The notes beneath the pieces were generated by a model. That model did not search any database, had not been told where the DNA came from, and saw nothing but the letters and a program-made list of their open reading frames with translations. A program made the translations under genes and the position numbers. Of a stretch of 64,000 bases of DNA, positions 25,581 through 37,611 are shown piece by piece. Source of the stretch: Euptelea pleiosperma (lineage: Eukaryota; Streptophyta; Magnoliopsida; Ranunculales; Eupteleaceae); the NCBI GenBank assembly GCA_035048495.1, contig CM068543.1, positions 35,899,096-35,963,095 of the forward strand. The letters run 5' to 3'. Position 1 is the first letter of the stretch. Each line of letters begins with the position of its first letter.

Positions 25581-26801
25581 ACCTATTAATTATTAGTGGT
25601 TCGGTCGTAACTTATTAACTATTAAGGGGTTTAGCCCATGTTGTTTGACTAAACTCTAGATGGTTTGACCTATACTTGTACGCATAGGGATCCCACCAAT
25701 GTGTCTTGGATCTCTCATAGGGCTCGGCCAAGTGTCTTGGATCCCTCTTTAGGGTTCGACCTTGTGTCATGGATCCCTCATAGGGTTTGGCCATGGTGTG
25801 TTGGATTCTCTTGCGATTTCCACTTATATTGTTCATCTGTGTTGATCGTGACCTTCAGTGATTGTTACATGTTATTCATGCTTAACCCTAATTCGTTCCC
25901 ATGTTATTACTTTTGATGATCATGTGTTCATTTTATATTCTTATTTAAATGTTAAATGCATGTGTGCTTATGCCATGTAACCCTAATACCATCTTGTTAT
26001 CATACCATGATCATAACGTCATTTCATATAAGGGGTGCATAAGGGAACGGGGTTGAAGTATATTATATACGTTTATATTAGTTTTATCAATTCATCAGGG
26101 TTCGGTACCCTAGGGTGAAAGGCCCCAGATGTTATTATATCCTACAGATGGGTCGATGAGACCGCTCCCAGTGCGGGAAGGAGATGGAGACCCTATGTGG
26201 TTATGGGTACTAATTACATTTGCATCCCGTACTCACTTGTATTTACCCTCATATTCATGTCATCCTTATTATAAGATTGAGATGCATACCTTGATTAAAA
26301 AACTTGTATAGTATGACATCATACCATGCACACTGTTGTATTACTGGGCCTCGACTCACGGTGCTACACCGATACCATTTTCAGATTTTAAGGAGCTGGG
26401 TACGTGAGATGATTTTGAGGCGAAAGACTCCGGTGCATTCGAGGAGATCGGCGAGGATTTAGGAGTCGATCCCCACACTTTAGAAGACTTTATTTTGATT
26501 GTTTTAAAACATTACTTAATTATTTTCACGGGCATGTAGTCCTTTGATTGAGAGCATGTTCTCACCTCCATCTCTCCATACTTAATTGATTGATTGAATT
26601 ATTTGAGTTATGAATTATTTTAATTATTTGTTTTCTACATCTAACTTTTTTTTTACTTAGTGGGTTTTTAAATGAACCTTAGTAGTCTAATTGACCTAAT
26701 TGGACCACTAGGGGACATTCATGGATCACCTCTGGGTTCGGGTACGGGTCGATCCATGGATTTTCAGGTCTTATCTGGGTATCCGGATTCGGGGCGTGAC
26801 A

Positions 26802-27513
26802 TACACCAAGTATCCCTTGAAGACTATACTTGGAAAGATGGATCTCTCCAGAAGAATGGCAAAGTGGGCCGTATACCTAGCTCAGTATGACATACGCTAT
26901 GAGCCGCGCACCTCCAAGAAAGGCCATGCCCTAGCAAGCTTCCTCACAAATTTTCTGGTCCAGGATATGCCAACACCCAGAGACGAAGACACAGATGTTT
27001 TAATACTCCCAGAGGTTCCAGCTGCTCTGAAAAACCAGGGAGGATGGAAGTTGTTCACCGATGGATCGGCAAACGACAAAGATTCAGGGGTCGGGATAGT
27101 GCTAATATCCCCAGAGAACCTATACTTGGAGAAGGCAATCAAGCTTGCATTCAAAGCCTCAAACAATGAGGCCGAATACGAAGCCGTGGTGGCTGACCCT
27201 AGCCCGCGACCTCAACATAGCCGATCTAGACGTCTATAGTGACTCTCAACTCGTGGTAAGTCAATACGGTGGAACTTTCCAGACAAGGGATGACAAAATG
27301 GGAGCATACCTGGTGATCGTAAAGGACCTGGCCGGGCAGTTCAAGAGGGTCAGCTTTCACCAATTGCTACGCCACGAAAATCGACATGCGGATTCCCTAG
27401 CATACCTGTCCACTATGATAGATGGAACCTTCTCAAGGAAGATATCAGTGGAATATCAAGAGCAACCCAGCATTCGTCCCTTCGAGAACTCAAGGGTACC
27501 AGATGATGGGTAG
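26802..27513 (+). pseudogene. Tat-1 pol, RNase H end and second RNase H (segment 2a)
   Basis: The frame broken at 9152 resumes with TKYPLKTILGKMDLSRRM, the end of the RT-linked RNase H and connection. GGWKLFTDGSANDKDSGVG, NNEAEYEA and DVYSDSQLVVSQ follow, supplying the Asp, Glu and Asp of an additional RNase H-type domain. A second RNase H of this kind is known in the Tat lineage and would help degrade the RNA strand during reverse transcription. One extra base near 27190 (VVADP instead of a leucine-rich continuation) shifts the frame, so the domain is split over two ORFs. It ends ENSRVPDDG followed by a stop. Confidence 0.88.
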
Positions 27514-27557
27514 GCAGAAAGGGTCGTAAAGTCGCCCGCTTTAGCCAGATAATCAAT

Positions 27558-27683
27558 GACGACCAGGCAGCCACTGACGACTAGACGACCACTGACGAGC
27601 AGACGGCCACTAACAACTAGACAGCTACTGACGAGTAGGCGGCTACTGATGACCAGACGGCCTCTGATGACCAGACGGCCAGG
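27558..27683 (+). repeat. 18-bp minisatellite in Tat-1 pol (7 units)
   Basis: Seven consecutive 18-bp units of the type GACGACCAGACGGCCACT. In the pol frame they encode a hexapeptide repeat, consensus DDQTAT, between the second RNase H and the integrase. Three units have CAG changed to TAG. The core CCAGACGGC is shared with three other arrays in this element. Confidence 0.92.
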
Positions 27684-27780
27684 AGTCGAGAGGCAGCGCA
27701 ATACCAGCAAGCGCCCACTAGCCGGCAAGTGGCCATTTACCAGGTGAAAGCCGAGAGCTAACAGCCAGACACTGGGGGCG

Positions 27781-28601
27781 ACCCCAGCTGGATCGATGAA
27801 TTACGCTCGTATCTGTCTACTTCACAGCTTCCTAGCAAGAAATCTGGGGCCCGGAAGATACAACGAGTTGCTGGGAGGTACACTCTGATAGGTCAAGACC
27901 TATACAGGAAGTCTACTTTGGGCCCCCTCTTGAGGTGTGTCACTCCAAGCGAAACAGAAGGCATAATGCAAGAAATCCACACCAGCGAGTGCAGAAACCA
28001 CTCGGGGGTGAGGACCCTCACCCACAAAGCTCCCCCAGAGTAATGAGCTCGCCGAGGCAGCAAACAGGGCTATCCTCAACAACTTGAAGAAGAGGTTGGA
28101 GTGAGCCAAAGGAAGATGGGAGGAAGAACTTCCCGGGGTCCTTTGGGCTTACAGGACCACACCCCGACGGACTACCGAGAGTCACCTTTCTCCTTAACTT
28201 ACGGTGCTGAGGTAGTAATCCCCACTGAGGCGTTGATTCCTACATCCAGATCTAAGGCCGTGGAGTCGGGCAACAACGACGAGATTTTATCCCGCGATAA
28301 GGACTAATTGGAAGAACGGCGGGAGCAAGCGGTGCTAAAGCTCGCAAATTACCAATAGAGAATCAAGAGGTCCTTTGATAGGTGAGTTAGAAGATGAACT
28401 TTCAAGCCTGATGATCTTGTGATTAGAAAGATGTTCGATAACACAAAAGAGGCTGGTAGTGAAAAATTGGGAGCAAACTGGGAAGGCCCCTACATCGTGG
28501 ATCGCATCGGACAACAAGGAGCGTATTTCTTAAAGACAAGTGAAGGAGATGTACTTGAAAGGCCTTGGAATGCCTTCAATTTACACATCTTTTATCAATG
28601 A
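27781..28601 (+). pseudogene. Tat-1 pol, integrase remnant (segment 2b)
   Basis: SWIDELRSYL, YTLIGQDLYRKS and EIHTSECRNHSGVRTLTHKA give the N-terminal zinc-binding part of a Ty3/gypsy integrase. The sequence then jumps at about 28040 to SNELAEAANRAILNNLKKR, the region of the catalytic Glu, so most of the DDE core is deleted. LPGVLWAYRTT, SPFSLTYGAEVVIPTE and NWEGPYIVDRI continue the C-terminal region in shifted frames. The end is LERPWNAFNLHIFYQ and a stop at 28601. It is non-functional. Confidence 0.87.
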
Positions 28602-28651
28602 AATACAATTTCGTTCAGTCTCGAAAATAATTCAGCTATCAAACCACCACA

Positions 28652-28970
28652 AGGAAAAGTCCCATCTTTGGGTCGGGATTCCTGATAGCTTCGAGGATAC
28701 CCTGCCAAAAGCAAGTCCTCTCAGAAGGCCGATGTGTCCTTACATCGAGGGCTATAATAACCCCGATGCGTAGAATATTGAACAGATCAGATTCGTAGTC
28801 AGCCTCTCAGAAGGCTGATGCGTCCAACCTCCAATCAGCACGCTGACCCCAGCGGGAGGAATATTGCTCAACAATAGCCCCAACCAGTGGGAAAAGGCAT
28901 TTCGACGGGCCAAGAAATGACCTTACACTCAAAAAAGTCCCATTGATGGGCCGGGATTCCTGACAGCCCG
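28652..28970 (+). repeat. 277-bp tandem array in the Tat-1 3' region, first part
   Basis: One partial and one nearly full monomer starting GGATACCC and ending GACAGCCCG, directly after the pol stop. The array is interrupted here by Athila-C and continues at 36814. Tandem repeats in the region after pol are known in Tat-group elements. Confidence 0.88.
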
Positions 28971-31646
28971 TGATATTCGCTCAAAAGTGCTTATTTTAAG
29001 CAATTATCCTTTTAGCGTTATCGCATTCTCCTACGTAAAACTGCTCTAATTATCCACTTTTCTACGTAAGAGTCTATCTCATTGCGTAGAACACACTTTT
29101 CTGGACGAAATGGTATATTTGCATGCATTAAACACATTTTTAGAAGTCTAGATATGAAGACGTCTCATTACGCGCTTTTCGTTATTTCAGAAAACTCAAT
29201 CAGGCAATTCTGATGGACTGCAGCCTACAATTGAGCAGCAAAGCTAGTGAACCTAAACGAGACCCATGCAAGAGCAAGAGAAAGAGAGAGCAGTAATACA
29301 TGTAAGGGAGAAAGCAAAAATGGCATCAATCCAAGGAGAAACACCAGATGCATATCCTGACCATTGGATCTTCATTTAAATGAATGAGGATGCCTATTTG
29401 GCCACACGATGAAATCAATGATGTACCAGAAAGTTGGACGATGACCGCTACATATTTATCCATCACTCGATGATGATCGATTGTTGGAAATTACTTGTAG
29501 GCGAAGTTCCCGTGCGATAATTAATCTGGCCATAGGCAAGAAGTTTGAAACAATGCATCTTGAAGAATGATGAAGCATTTAAGTGGGCCCATGAATCTAA
29601 TGAGGATAGACACAGTATTTTGATCATGATGTAAGGTGAATGGGAGACGTTGCATGAGGATGACCGGGCGACACACGTGGCAGCCAATAAATGTAGACAC
29701 ATGAGGCGGCACTTGAAATAAAATAGCAAGTTTTGGGAGGAAAGTGTTTGGTTAGGAAAGAATGGAAAGTGTGTGGACCGTTGGATAAGAAAGGAAGGAA
29801 GAAGACATTTTTGAAGAAGTTGCTTAAATGGGGGATTTACTCTCCTAAAACACCAACCGTGGATTAAATAAGGAAGGGAAGTGCTGGACGTCCAGCATAA
29901 TAGAAGAAGAGGGCCCGGAGGTTAAAAAAAAAGGGGAAAGAAAAAAAAAAGGTCACCACGTGATCCCAAAACCTATGCCCCCCTCCATATAGAGGAGATC
30001 TCTTCTTCTCATCGCATCTCTCTTCTTTCTCCTCAGATTCCAAAACCCGAACGCATCCCAAGCAGTTCTCCCATCTCCTATCCGCACCCTCCATCTCCAA
30101 GAGATCTCCACGGTGGCTGTTCTTCAACAGCCACCAAGCCCCTCGTTTCTCTCACCACGTTCTATATTCTCTCCACAAAAACCCCCACTGATTCCCCCTT
30201 CTCTTATCATCTTTCCCAAAGAAAAAAAAAAAAAAAGAGTTCGCCGGAGTTGCAGAACTCCGGCAATCTCCATTAAAACTGGTGACCTGCACCAAGCCCC
30301 CTTCTCTCTCACTCATTCCATCTCTCTTCCTTCTCTCTTTCCCTCCCAAGCCAAGCCATCACCTGTTGCGCCCTTGCAAAGGTTTTCACGCCTGCAACAA
30401 TCAGTTGCAGGCCGTTCGATTCTCTTCCATCATTCAACGGCGTCTTCTGCAACTCCTCCTTCTCAAACCGTCGGACTGCCTCACGACTGCCCCTCCTTGC
30501 TAGTCGTTCCACCTCCTCTACCACCAGAACCCAACAGAGGTTCCCACATCGCTGCAACTTCGGTTGCCGCCCCCATCAACGGCCAGACCCCTTCTCCACC
30601 TGCTGCTTCGTCCTCCTCCTTGCACAGTCCAGCACCAGCAACCACAGTCCCCTAGCGCCTCCCTTCCTCCACAGCTAGCTGCACACCGCCTGCACCTGTG
30701 GGCAGCACCACTACCTCCATCACAGCCTGCTGATCTCCACGCTCCAGCACAACCACCACACCATCTCACCTATGACAGCCATCGGTAAGACCTGCAACTC
30801 TTACCGGAGCACCACCACTCCCCCTCTTGCAGACATGATCAGGTCCTCACCATCTTCCTTTGCCACAGTTGAAGATCTTCACAACAGCACCATTCATGGT
30901 GCTGTAGTCATCCTCCTCAAGCCACCGGTGACACACCATGTCCTTGACCTCTTTGGCCGATCTCTTCATGGGTGGGTGCCAAGGTATTCACGTAATCTCT
31001 CTTTAAATTCTCTCTCTAGATCTCTCTCTTTTTTTAAAAAAAGAAATCTCCTCTTTCTCTCTCTAATTTTCCCTTTCTCTCTCTAAAGTTCAAAAAAAAA
31101 ACTCTCCTATATCTCTCTATTTCTCTCTAAGCTTTTGTTGTTTTCCCTTTCTCTTTCATCATTTTCTCTCTCTTCTGTAGTTTCTCTCTCCTCTGTAGAT
31201 TCTCTCTAGTTTTCTCTCTCTACCTTTCATGCTTTTTAGGTTAGTTTTAATTCTCTTGTTTTTGTTATCCATCAATGTAAACATCTTAATTTTATTCAAT
31301 GAAATTAGTTTCTTTTGAATTATTATTTTTATTATCTTTTAATAGTAATTTTGAATTTTATCTACATGTTAATCACTTTAATGGAGAATCAATCTTCAAC
31401 ATAAAAATTATGTTTTAAAATCTCGTGATCATCATTCTCACCATTCCATCCTTTTTAGTGGCAATTTCTGAGAAAAATTCGCCAGTTCATGTTATCTGCT
31501 TGCACAAACTAACCCCGAGTGCGGATCGACATCCGACACGAATCCCTATACAGAATCTCTGAATTTTAGACGATAATCGGATAATATTACAAATGTGTTG
31601 AGATTAGGATTTCCGTTACTAACGACGCGGAAAAATTCTACATTCA
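28971..31646 (+). repeat. 5' LTR of Athila-C
   Basis: 2676 bp, TGATATTCGC to CATTCA. The U3 sequence is clearly diverged from Athila-A. A CATATAGAGG motif near 29986 is the TATA candidate. After it come a palindrome at 30243-30264, a GTATTC donor-like site at 30984 and a strongly CT-rich tract (31000-31230). Pro/Ser-rich ORFs in the transcribed part look incidental. Confidence 0.9.
30243..30264. repeat. LTR palindrome, Athila-C
   Basis: GCCGGAGTT/AACTCCGGC around GCAG, a shortened version of the family palindrome. Confidence 0.85.
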
Positions 31647-31648
31647 AA

Positions 31649-31662
31649 TGGCGCCGCTGCCG
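31649..31662 (+). other. Primer-binding site of Athila-C (tRNA-Asp type)
   Basis: TGGCGCCGCTGCCG two bases after the LTR, identical to the Athila-A site. Confidence 0.9.
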
Positions 31663-33376
31663 CTCGGGTGTTCGGGAGTGCGAAAAAGGACGTAAAGACG
31701 GAATTGGAAAGTTGCTGAAGCGAAAAGCTGCTCAATTTGGACAGCCTGACCTTTTCGGGAAACTTTCTATTTTTGGTTTTTAGTGATTTTTAGCAGTTTT
31801 TAAATTACTATTTTTAATGCCTCGGAAGGCCGAGTGCAAAGTTGTAATAATTTAGGAATTTTACTGCTTTCCAAATAACTGCTAGATCTTGTTCTAGGGT
31901 TTTTTAGAAACCCTAGATTGAGTGAAAATTACCAAAAAAATAAAAATTCAAAATTCAAAAAAATTAGGGTTTTATATTCTGCAGATTTTTAGAAATCACC
32001 AATCAAGGATTTGCGATTTTTGGAAATATTCTAAAATCTTGAAACTTTGCTAAATTAGGGTTTTCCCTCTTAGAAGTTTCCTCTTTAGAAGAATTTCTAT
32101 CTTTAGAAATCTTCCGAATTTGGAAAAGTCTGCAAAAGGAAACACCCCAAATCTAGCAAAATTTCAATTTTGGGAAATTTCCCAAAATTGTAAGGGATCT
32201 CGCAATCAAATCTTTCTTGGAAGATCTCCACAGTTCGGAAAACTTTCCAATCTAGGTATTTTCCAATCTGGGAATTCCTAAAATTTAACCCATCTTGAAC
32301 TTGGAAATTAATTCAAAAACTTGCCTAAATCCAATACGTGCTCTGTGAACCCTAAAAAGGCAAGGATCTTCCAAATAGAATCCCAAATACCTAAACCGTG
32401 CGATCTAACTTTTCTGCAGGAACACGATCTAGTGTGGGTAGGGAGCGAAAGCTCGAAGAGGTGGAGTCGGGCCCAAGCCCATTAGGAGACCCCGTGGCGT
32501 GGCCCATGGGAGGTAAGTCCCTATCCTCGCCTTGAGTGCGATACTGTGTTATTGGGTGCATCATTGCCGCTTGTCTATTTGCTTTTGCATACATATTATT
32601 TGACTTGTGTGGCGTGGCCATTAATCAATCAACTTTAAGAGAGCAAACCCAGCTCCAAAATTGAAACTGGTGGGATTTCATCACCCACCTCATCACTCCA
32701 GCTGAAATTGATCCCCAGGATCTATCTATAATAAAAAGAATCAAGAAGTAGAGCCAATTAGCCCGGTGTTCGAGGAAAAATCCACACAAAGCGAACCCGC
32801 TTAACATCTAATCGAAATAAGACCACGAGCGCGGGTCCCTGTTGTCTAACACACCCATAAGTCCCTGCTACTCAAGTACACTGAGCTCGACGTGGCATCT
32901 TGGACTATTCGGCGGTTAGTTGCATGTGGACTAGGAACACGCACCAACCCTAGCTTAACCCGAGGGAAAACTCTTCTTATACACTTGACCAATCCGGTTA
33001 GTCTGGGACGTACTTAAGATAGCCATTGTGCCGCACGTCTGTCTAGGCTTCGGATTGCCTTGTTGTTGACTAGAGTTAGTACTAAAGGATTCGCTCTGAA
33101 GAGTGTAGCCTGGTGAGAACCTCTGAGTGCAAACAGTTAGTCCGGCGGCTAAAAGATAAATCAGTGGTCCGCCCACTGTCATAATCTACTCCAGCCCCAA
33201 AACTAACAAGATAATGCCTAAAATATATCCTGATTGTTTAGAATAGGATTATCTGTGCTTGGTGTGCATCATTTAGAATCACCACTCCAGTATCTCCTTT
33301 TGGCAACTTTTTACCAAATCTTGGGCTTGCTTTTTCAAGTAGAAGCCCGGTTGGACCTGTCCTCACCTTTTACTGA
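31663..33376 (+). other. 5' leader of Athila-C
   Basis: About 1.7 kb, closely similar in reverse complement to the leaders of Athila-A and Athila-B, although the downstream coding region is highly diverged. This is expected if the leader holds the packaging and dimerisation signals that a non-autonomous copy must keep. Confidence 0.8.
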
Positions 33377-35185
33377 CTCGATCTGAGAGTTAGTCCACCG
33401 CACCCCTCCATCGCCTCTAATAGCAGTGAACAGCCTCTGTATGAGACCTACTACAGTTTCTGTGAGAATCGAGGTGATCACTCTCAACAATGGTATGACA
33501 ATTCTGCGTATCATCATGATACTCCAGTCTCGCACACTTCTACAGGGTATGATAATCACCGAGATCCAGAGTACAATTCTGTACTCCAAGAGCTTAAAAA
33601 TTCAGTCTCTGCCCTTTGTGCCGCAGTCCAGCAACCTGTGTACCATTCCCAGTCTGTAGGATATTATCCTCCTATCCAGCAAGATGTCTGTACATTTCCA
33701 TCTCCAATACAGACATCCTATGACAACACTTATTATCCGGCTAATAGGAGTCACCATAACTTTGGTTGGGAACAGTCTGCTATCCCGCAGCAACTGCCGC
33801 AGGATAATTATCCTTCTGGGTTCCATCAACCCAAAGGAGAGTATGACTGGCAATACTCGCAATCCCAGTACCCGTCCTATCCACAGAATGATTATTCTGA
33901 TCAACAATGGGCCCCTCAGGATTTCCAGAGTCAGCAGCTAGTCCCAGACTCCACTCTGCCTTACAACTTTCATACCAAGTCGGACTACAATCAAGAGTTG
34001 GCACCTCAGCTCCCCTTGGCTGAACCACCTTTGTTGGCTACTAAACCCGATCTAGGGGATCTTCTCTCTCAGTACATTGCCCAGCAACAACAGTATTTCC
34101 AAAGTCTAGAGCACCAACAATAGCAATCTATGGAGAGCTTGGAGCAACGTCTAGTTCAATTAGAAAATGAAAGAGAGGAAGTCAACTTCACTAGCCCACC
34201 TATAGCCTATCATGATGAGAGTGATAGGGCCACTGTCTATAATGAGGAGCCGCACAATTGGACCCAGTACCAGCATTGAGATGAAGAAATAGAAGTTGTA
34301 CCCACCCCTAGATCGAGCCAGACTATTGAGGAGCCAGTGTCTCCATCTTCGGTGCCTTTAAAAGCACCACATCCTGAACCTACCTCAGAGCAACCTATTT
34401 CTCACTCTACCACTGCTGCTTCTAACCTGAACCCTGAAGATGATCTTCATGACACTGAGTTTCGTCTCGATCGTAGGATCCCAACTGTCCTAGATCTACC
34501 GTTCCTCCCCACCTCCCTTGGATTGTGCAACAATAGTGATGAACCCGAGTCTCAATCTTTGGTGCCCTTAACAGCACCAACTTCTAAACTACGCACAGAG
34601 ATACCCATGACCATCTCTATATATGATGATTCTACCTCTGCACTAGATGCAGACATTCCCACCGTAGAGCCATGTCTAGGAAATGGGCCTCCCGCTGTCC
34701 TGGACCTACCGATCCCCACCGAGGAGGAACATATTGAGTGTAGGGATTGGAACATCCCTATCACATTAGGAAACATCGAGGAAGAGGTCAACAGTTTTCA
34801 CCCGTCACCTTACGTCGATGTTGTCAATGAACCGTATGTCATGGCGAATCTAATTCAGGACTCTCACAAGGATAAATTATCCAAGTGTCAAGAACACTTT
34901 GAGTCTGACTTCATCTCGGAGTCCAACATTTTTGGTATTACTGATCTGCAGGAGTCTGCTCCATTCAGATACATTCTCGCAAAACTCAATGAGTTTGCAG
35001 CTCTGCTAACCACAGTCAGAGAACCCACTACTACTCTCCTCTCAGTCTTTACTGAGAAGCTTATATCCCTCCCCGCTGAACTAAATGTTTTTGCGGGTCT
35101 GCTCAGAGAGCTCAATGCCCTTCTCTCAGTCTACACTGAGAAAGACCTGTTCTACACAGGTATACCTAGACAAGGGATAGGATAG
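33377..35185 (+). pseudogene. Gag-linker ORF of Athila-C lacking capsid core, zinc knuckle and enzymes
   Basis: A single frame runs about 600 codons with only two stops (TAG at 34121-34123 and TGA near 34277). LQELKNSVSALCAAVQQP aligns with the intact gag segment [18 protein letters not shown]. The zinc knuckle that should follow is absent, and DVCTFPSP, HHNFGWE, ELAPQLPLAEPP and SLEQRLVQLENE follow the Pro/Gln-rich gag tail. The frame then passes to HIECRDWNIPITLGNIEEEVNSF and SKCQEHFESDFISES, matching the linker after the protease. The first ~250 gag residues, the protease active site, RT, RNase H and integrase are all missing. No clear ATG is seen near the start. The partly preserved frame suggests it was a structured derivative, not a random deletion. 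Confidence 0.8.
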
Positions 35186-36813
35186 TTGTTTCCCTTCCAC
35201 CTTAGGTGTCAGGAAGACTGCAGATTCACTCAGTCTCCATGAGTTTTAACCTGGTTGGGGGTACTTGATATACCCCCGTCATGTCTGGCTGAAGACGTAA
35301 AACTTAGCGCTTTCGGAAAGGCAATTCCGATATTCCTAGAGTACATGAGTCTCATGCATTTGTTATTATTGTTATATCTTTGGAAATGCAGGTACATTCA
35401 TTCTTTTGATCATCAGGTATCACACTCTGTCGAGTTTCTGCCGACTTGGTAACATCCTCCCTGAACCTTTGCATCATCATCACCGATTTTTTATCATTTT
35501 ATGTCCCGGTCATGAGCACCGAGGACGGTGCTATATTTTGGTTGGGGGTGGGTATTTACCAAAACTCATGTATTCCTTTTGATAAATATAGATATAGATA
35601 AAAAAAAAAAGTTGTTTTTGGGGTGATTTCCGATGTTCTCCAAAAGTTTTCTAGAATTTCAAAAATGTGTCAAATACCCTGACTTTGATTAGCTGAAAAC
35701 CTCTGTTAAGTCAGTATTGAGGATGTCAATTTTTGTTTAAAGTTGGCATTGAGTCAAGTCAAGTGTGACTACAGCAGGTTTGAAAACTTAGAAAAACTCA
35801 GATTCGGCAAAATACACTATCAACATTAGAGTCATCCTAAGTTTGGAAATTCTAGAGATCCTGTGAGAAGAATTGTGGAGACCTAACCCTGTGAGCTTTT
35901 GAGCCTTTAATCATTTCAGAGAGTTATACATTAATCCTGAATCACAAGACGACTCACTATTCTTCATGCCCGCAAATATTCGTTGAGAGATCTCATTATC
36001 TTTTGCTTCGATCATAAAACTCGGAATGACATCAACATTGGATTACTACGACAGAACCTTCTCTGTATCCAGTCAAGACAGTATACATGATAGTGCAAAC
36101 CCTAGAAAATGATTTAGGCCATTTTTCTAAACCATTCAGCCTTCTTACTCACCTGAATTATACTTCACTAGAAACCCTTTGAGCCATTCTATAAAAGCCT
36201 TTTCTTTGTAAACCCATCAACCTAAAATCCAGTCTAGCTACGAAGCATGACTGTCTACCCTTATTTTGAGATGGACAAAAGAATAACTGATGTGGGTATA
36301 CCATAAAAAAAAAAAGTAAAGAAAAAGAATCAAAAGGAAAAGAAAGTGGTTCAAGCCAAAAACAAAATATGGAAAGAAAGTATGAAGAAGAGCTGAAAAG
36401 AAATTGACCAGTCTCAGAAATATCAAGAAAAAGAGAAAAATATGAAAAAAGGAAAAAGAACCAGATAATGGTGTTACGCCACAGGAAAAATTCAAGAAAA
36501 TGGCAATATCCTCTCAAGATCTTTGAAATCCTGTATCCCTTTATCTCTCTACACCTGACCTAAGCCTCATTACAACCCAGGAAAGTCCTACTTGATTCTA
36601 GGATAGTATGATCATAAAATGTGGAGATTGGAAAAAGAGAAGCTATAGAGTTTGATCTGACGTTCCCCGAGTGAAGTGGTATTCCAATCATGAGATCTTC
36701 TTCTGTTAAAGATGTCCTTCCTTCAAATAAAACATATGTGAGATCTTTTGCCTCTTTATATTAAATATATCTCCTCACATATAAATTGAGAGAAAAGAAG
36801 AAAACCCTTCTTG
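35186..36813 (+). other. 3' noncoding internal region of Athila-C
   Basis: Matches Athila-A 12070-13653 in reverse complement, including the GCTGAAGACGTAAAACTTAG block and a GGTTGGGGGTGGGTATTTAC G-rich block. No ORF of note. Confidence 0.82.
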
Positions 36814-37611
36814 GATACCCCGTCAAAAGTAAGTCCTCTCAGAAGGTCAACGTGTCTTTACATCGAGGGTTATAATGACCCCAATGCATGGAACATCGAA
36901 CAAATCAGATTTGCAATTAGCCTCTCAGAAGGCCAATACGACCAACCGCCGATCAGTACATTGACCCCGGCGGGAGGAATATTGCTCAACAATAGTCCCA
37001 ACCAGTGGGAAAAGGCATTTCGATGGGCCAAGAAATGACCTTACACTCAGAAAAGTCCCATCGATAGGTTGAAATTCCTAACAGCCCGCAGGATACCCCG
37101 TCAAAAGTAAGTCATCTCAGAAGGCTGACGTGCCTTTACATCGAGGGTTATAATGACCCTGATGCATGGAACATCGAACAGATCAGATTCGCAGTCAGCC
37201 TCTCAGAAGGCCGATGCGTCCAATTGCCGATCAGTACACTGACCCTGGCGAGAGGAATATGGCTCAACAATAGTCCCAAATAGTTGAAAAAGGCATTTCG
37301 ACGGGCCAAGAAATGACCTTACACTGAAAAAGGCCCATCAATGGGCCGAGATTCCTGACAGCCCACAGGATACCCCGTCAAAAGTAAGTCCTCTCAGAAG
37401 GGCGATGTGTCTTTACATCGAGGGTTATAATGACCCCGATGCACAGAACATCGAATAGATCAGATTGCAGTCAGCCTCTCAGAAGGCCGATGCATCTGAC
37501 CACCGATCAGTACGTTTACCCCGGCGGGAGGAATATCACTCAGCAAAAGTCCCAACTTGTGTGAAAAGACACCTCAAACAAGTCAAGAGATGGCCTAACA
37601 CTCATAATTAA
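36814..37611 (+). repeat. 277-bp tandem array in the Tat-1 3' region, continued
   Basis: Monomers start at 36814, 37091 and 37368 with GGATACCCCGTCAAAAG. The complete middle monomer is 277 bp, and the last decays around 37600. Each contains two CCTCTCAGAAGG words about 110 bp apart, suggesting the monomer itself grew from a shorter duplication. Confidence 0.9.

Larger units (their letters stand above)
9153..26801 (+). mobile_element. Solo LTR of family X, split by nested Athila-A
   Basis: The LTR parts are 9153-9272 and 23468-26801, together about 3.45 kb, close to the 3.4-kb 5' LTR of X-2 (50954-54368) in reverse orientation. It starts TATAATACCC (a decayed TGTAATAACC) and ends GGGGCGTGACA. 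The 5-bp duplication TACAC at 9148-9152 and 26802-26806 flanks it, and no internal region remains, which is the signature of LTR-LTR recombination. Removing it joins VITVYT to KYPLKTILG in frame in the Tat RNase H. Across the Athila-A site the LTR is continuous with X-2 (TTTGGTT...GACAACTT). Confidence 0.9.
28971..36813 (+). mobile_element. Non-autonomous Athila derivative, 3' truncated (Athila-C)
   Basis: It has an intact 5' LTR, primer site, leader, a gag-linker ORF without enzymes, and a 3' noncoding region, but no polypurine tract or 3' LTR: the match to Athila-A stops at CCCTTCTTG (36813) and Tat array sequence resumes. The insertion is in the 277-bp array after GCCCG. The right edge, the second target copy and a few bases of array are deleted. 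Confidence 0.88.

Noticed and set aside
25615..25916. Pair of overlapping ORFs on opposite strands in the X solo LTR
   Set aside because: They follow a small internal repeat (GGATCCCTC/TAGGGTTCGG words) in a noncoding LTR and have no match in the X-2 LTR.
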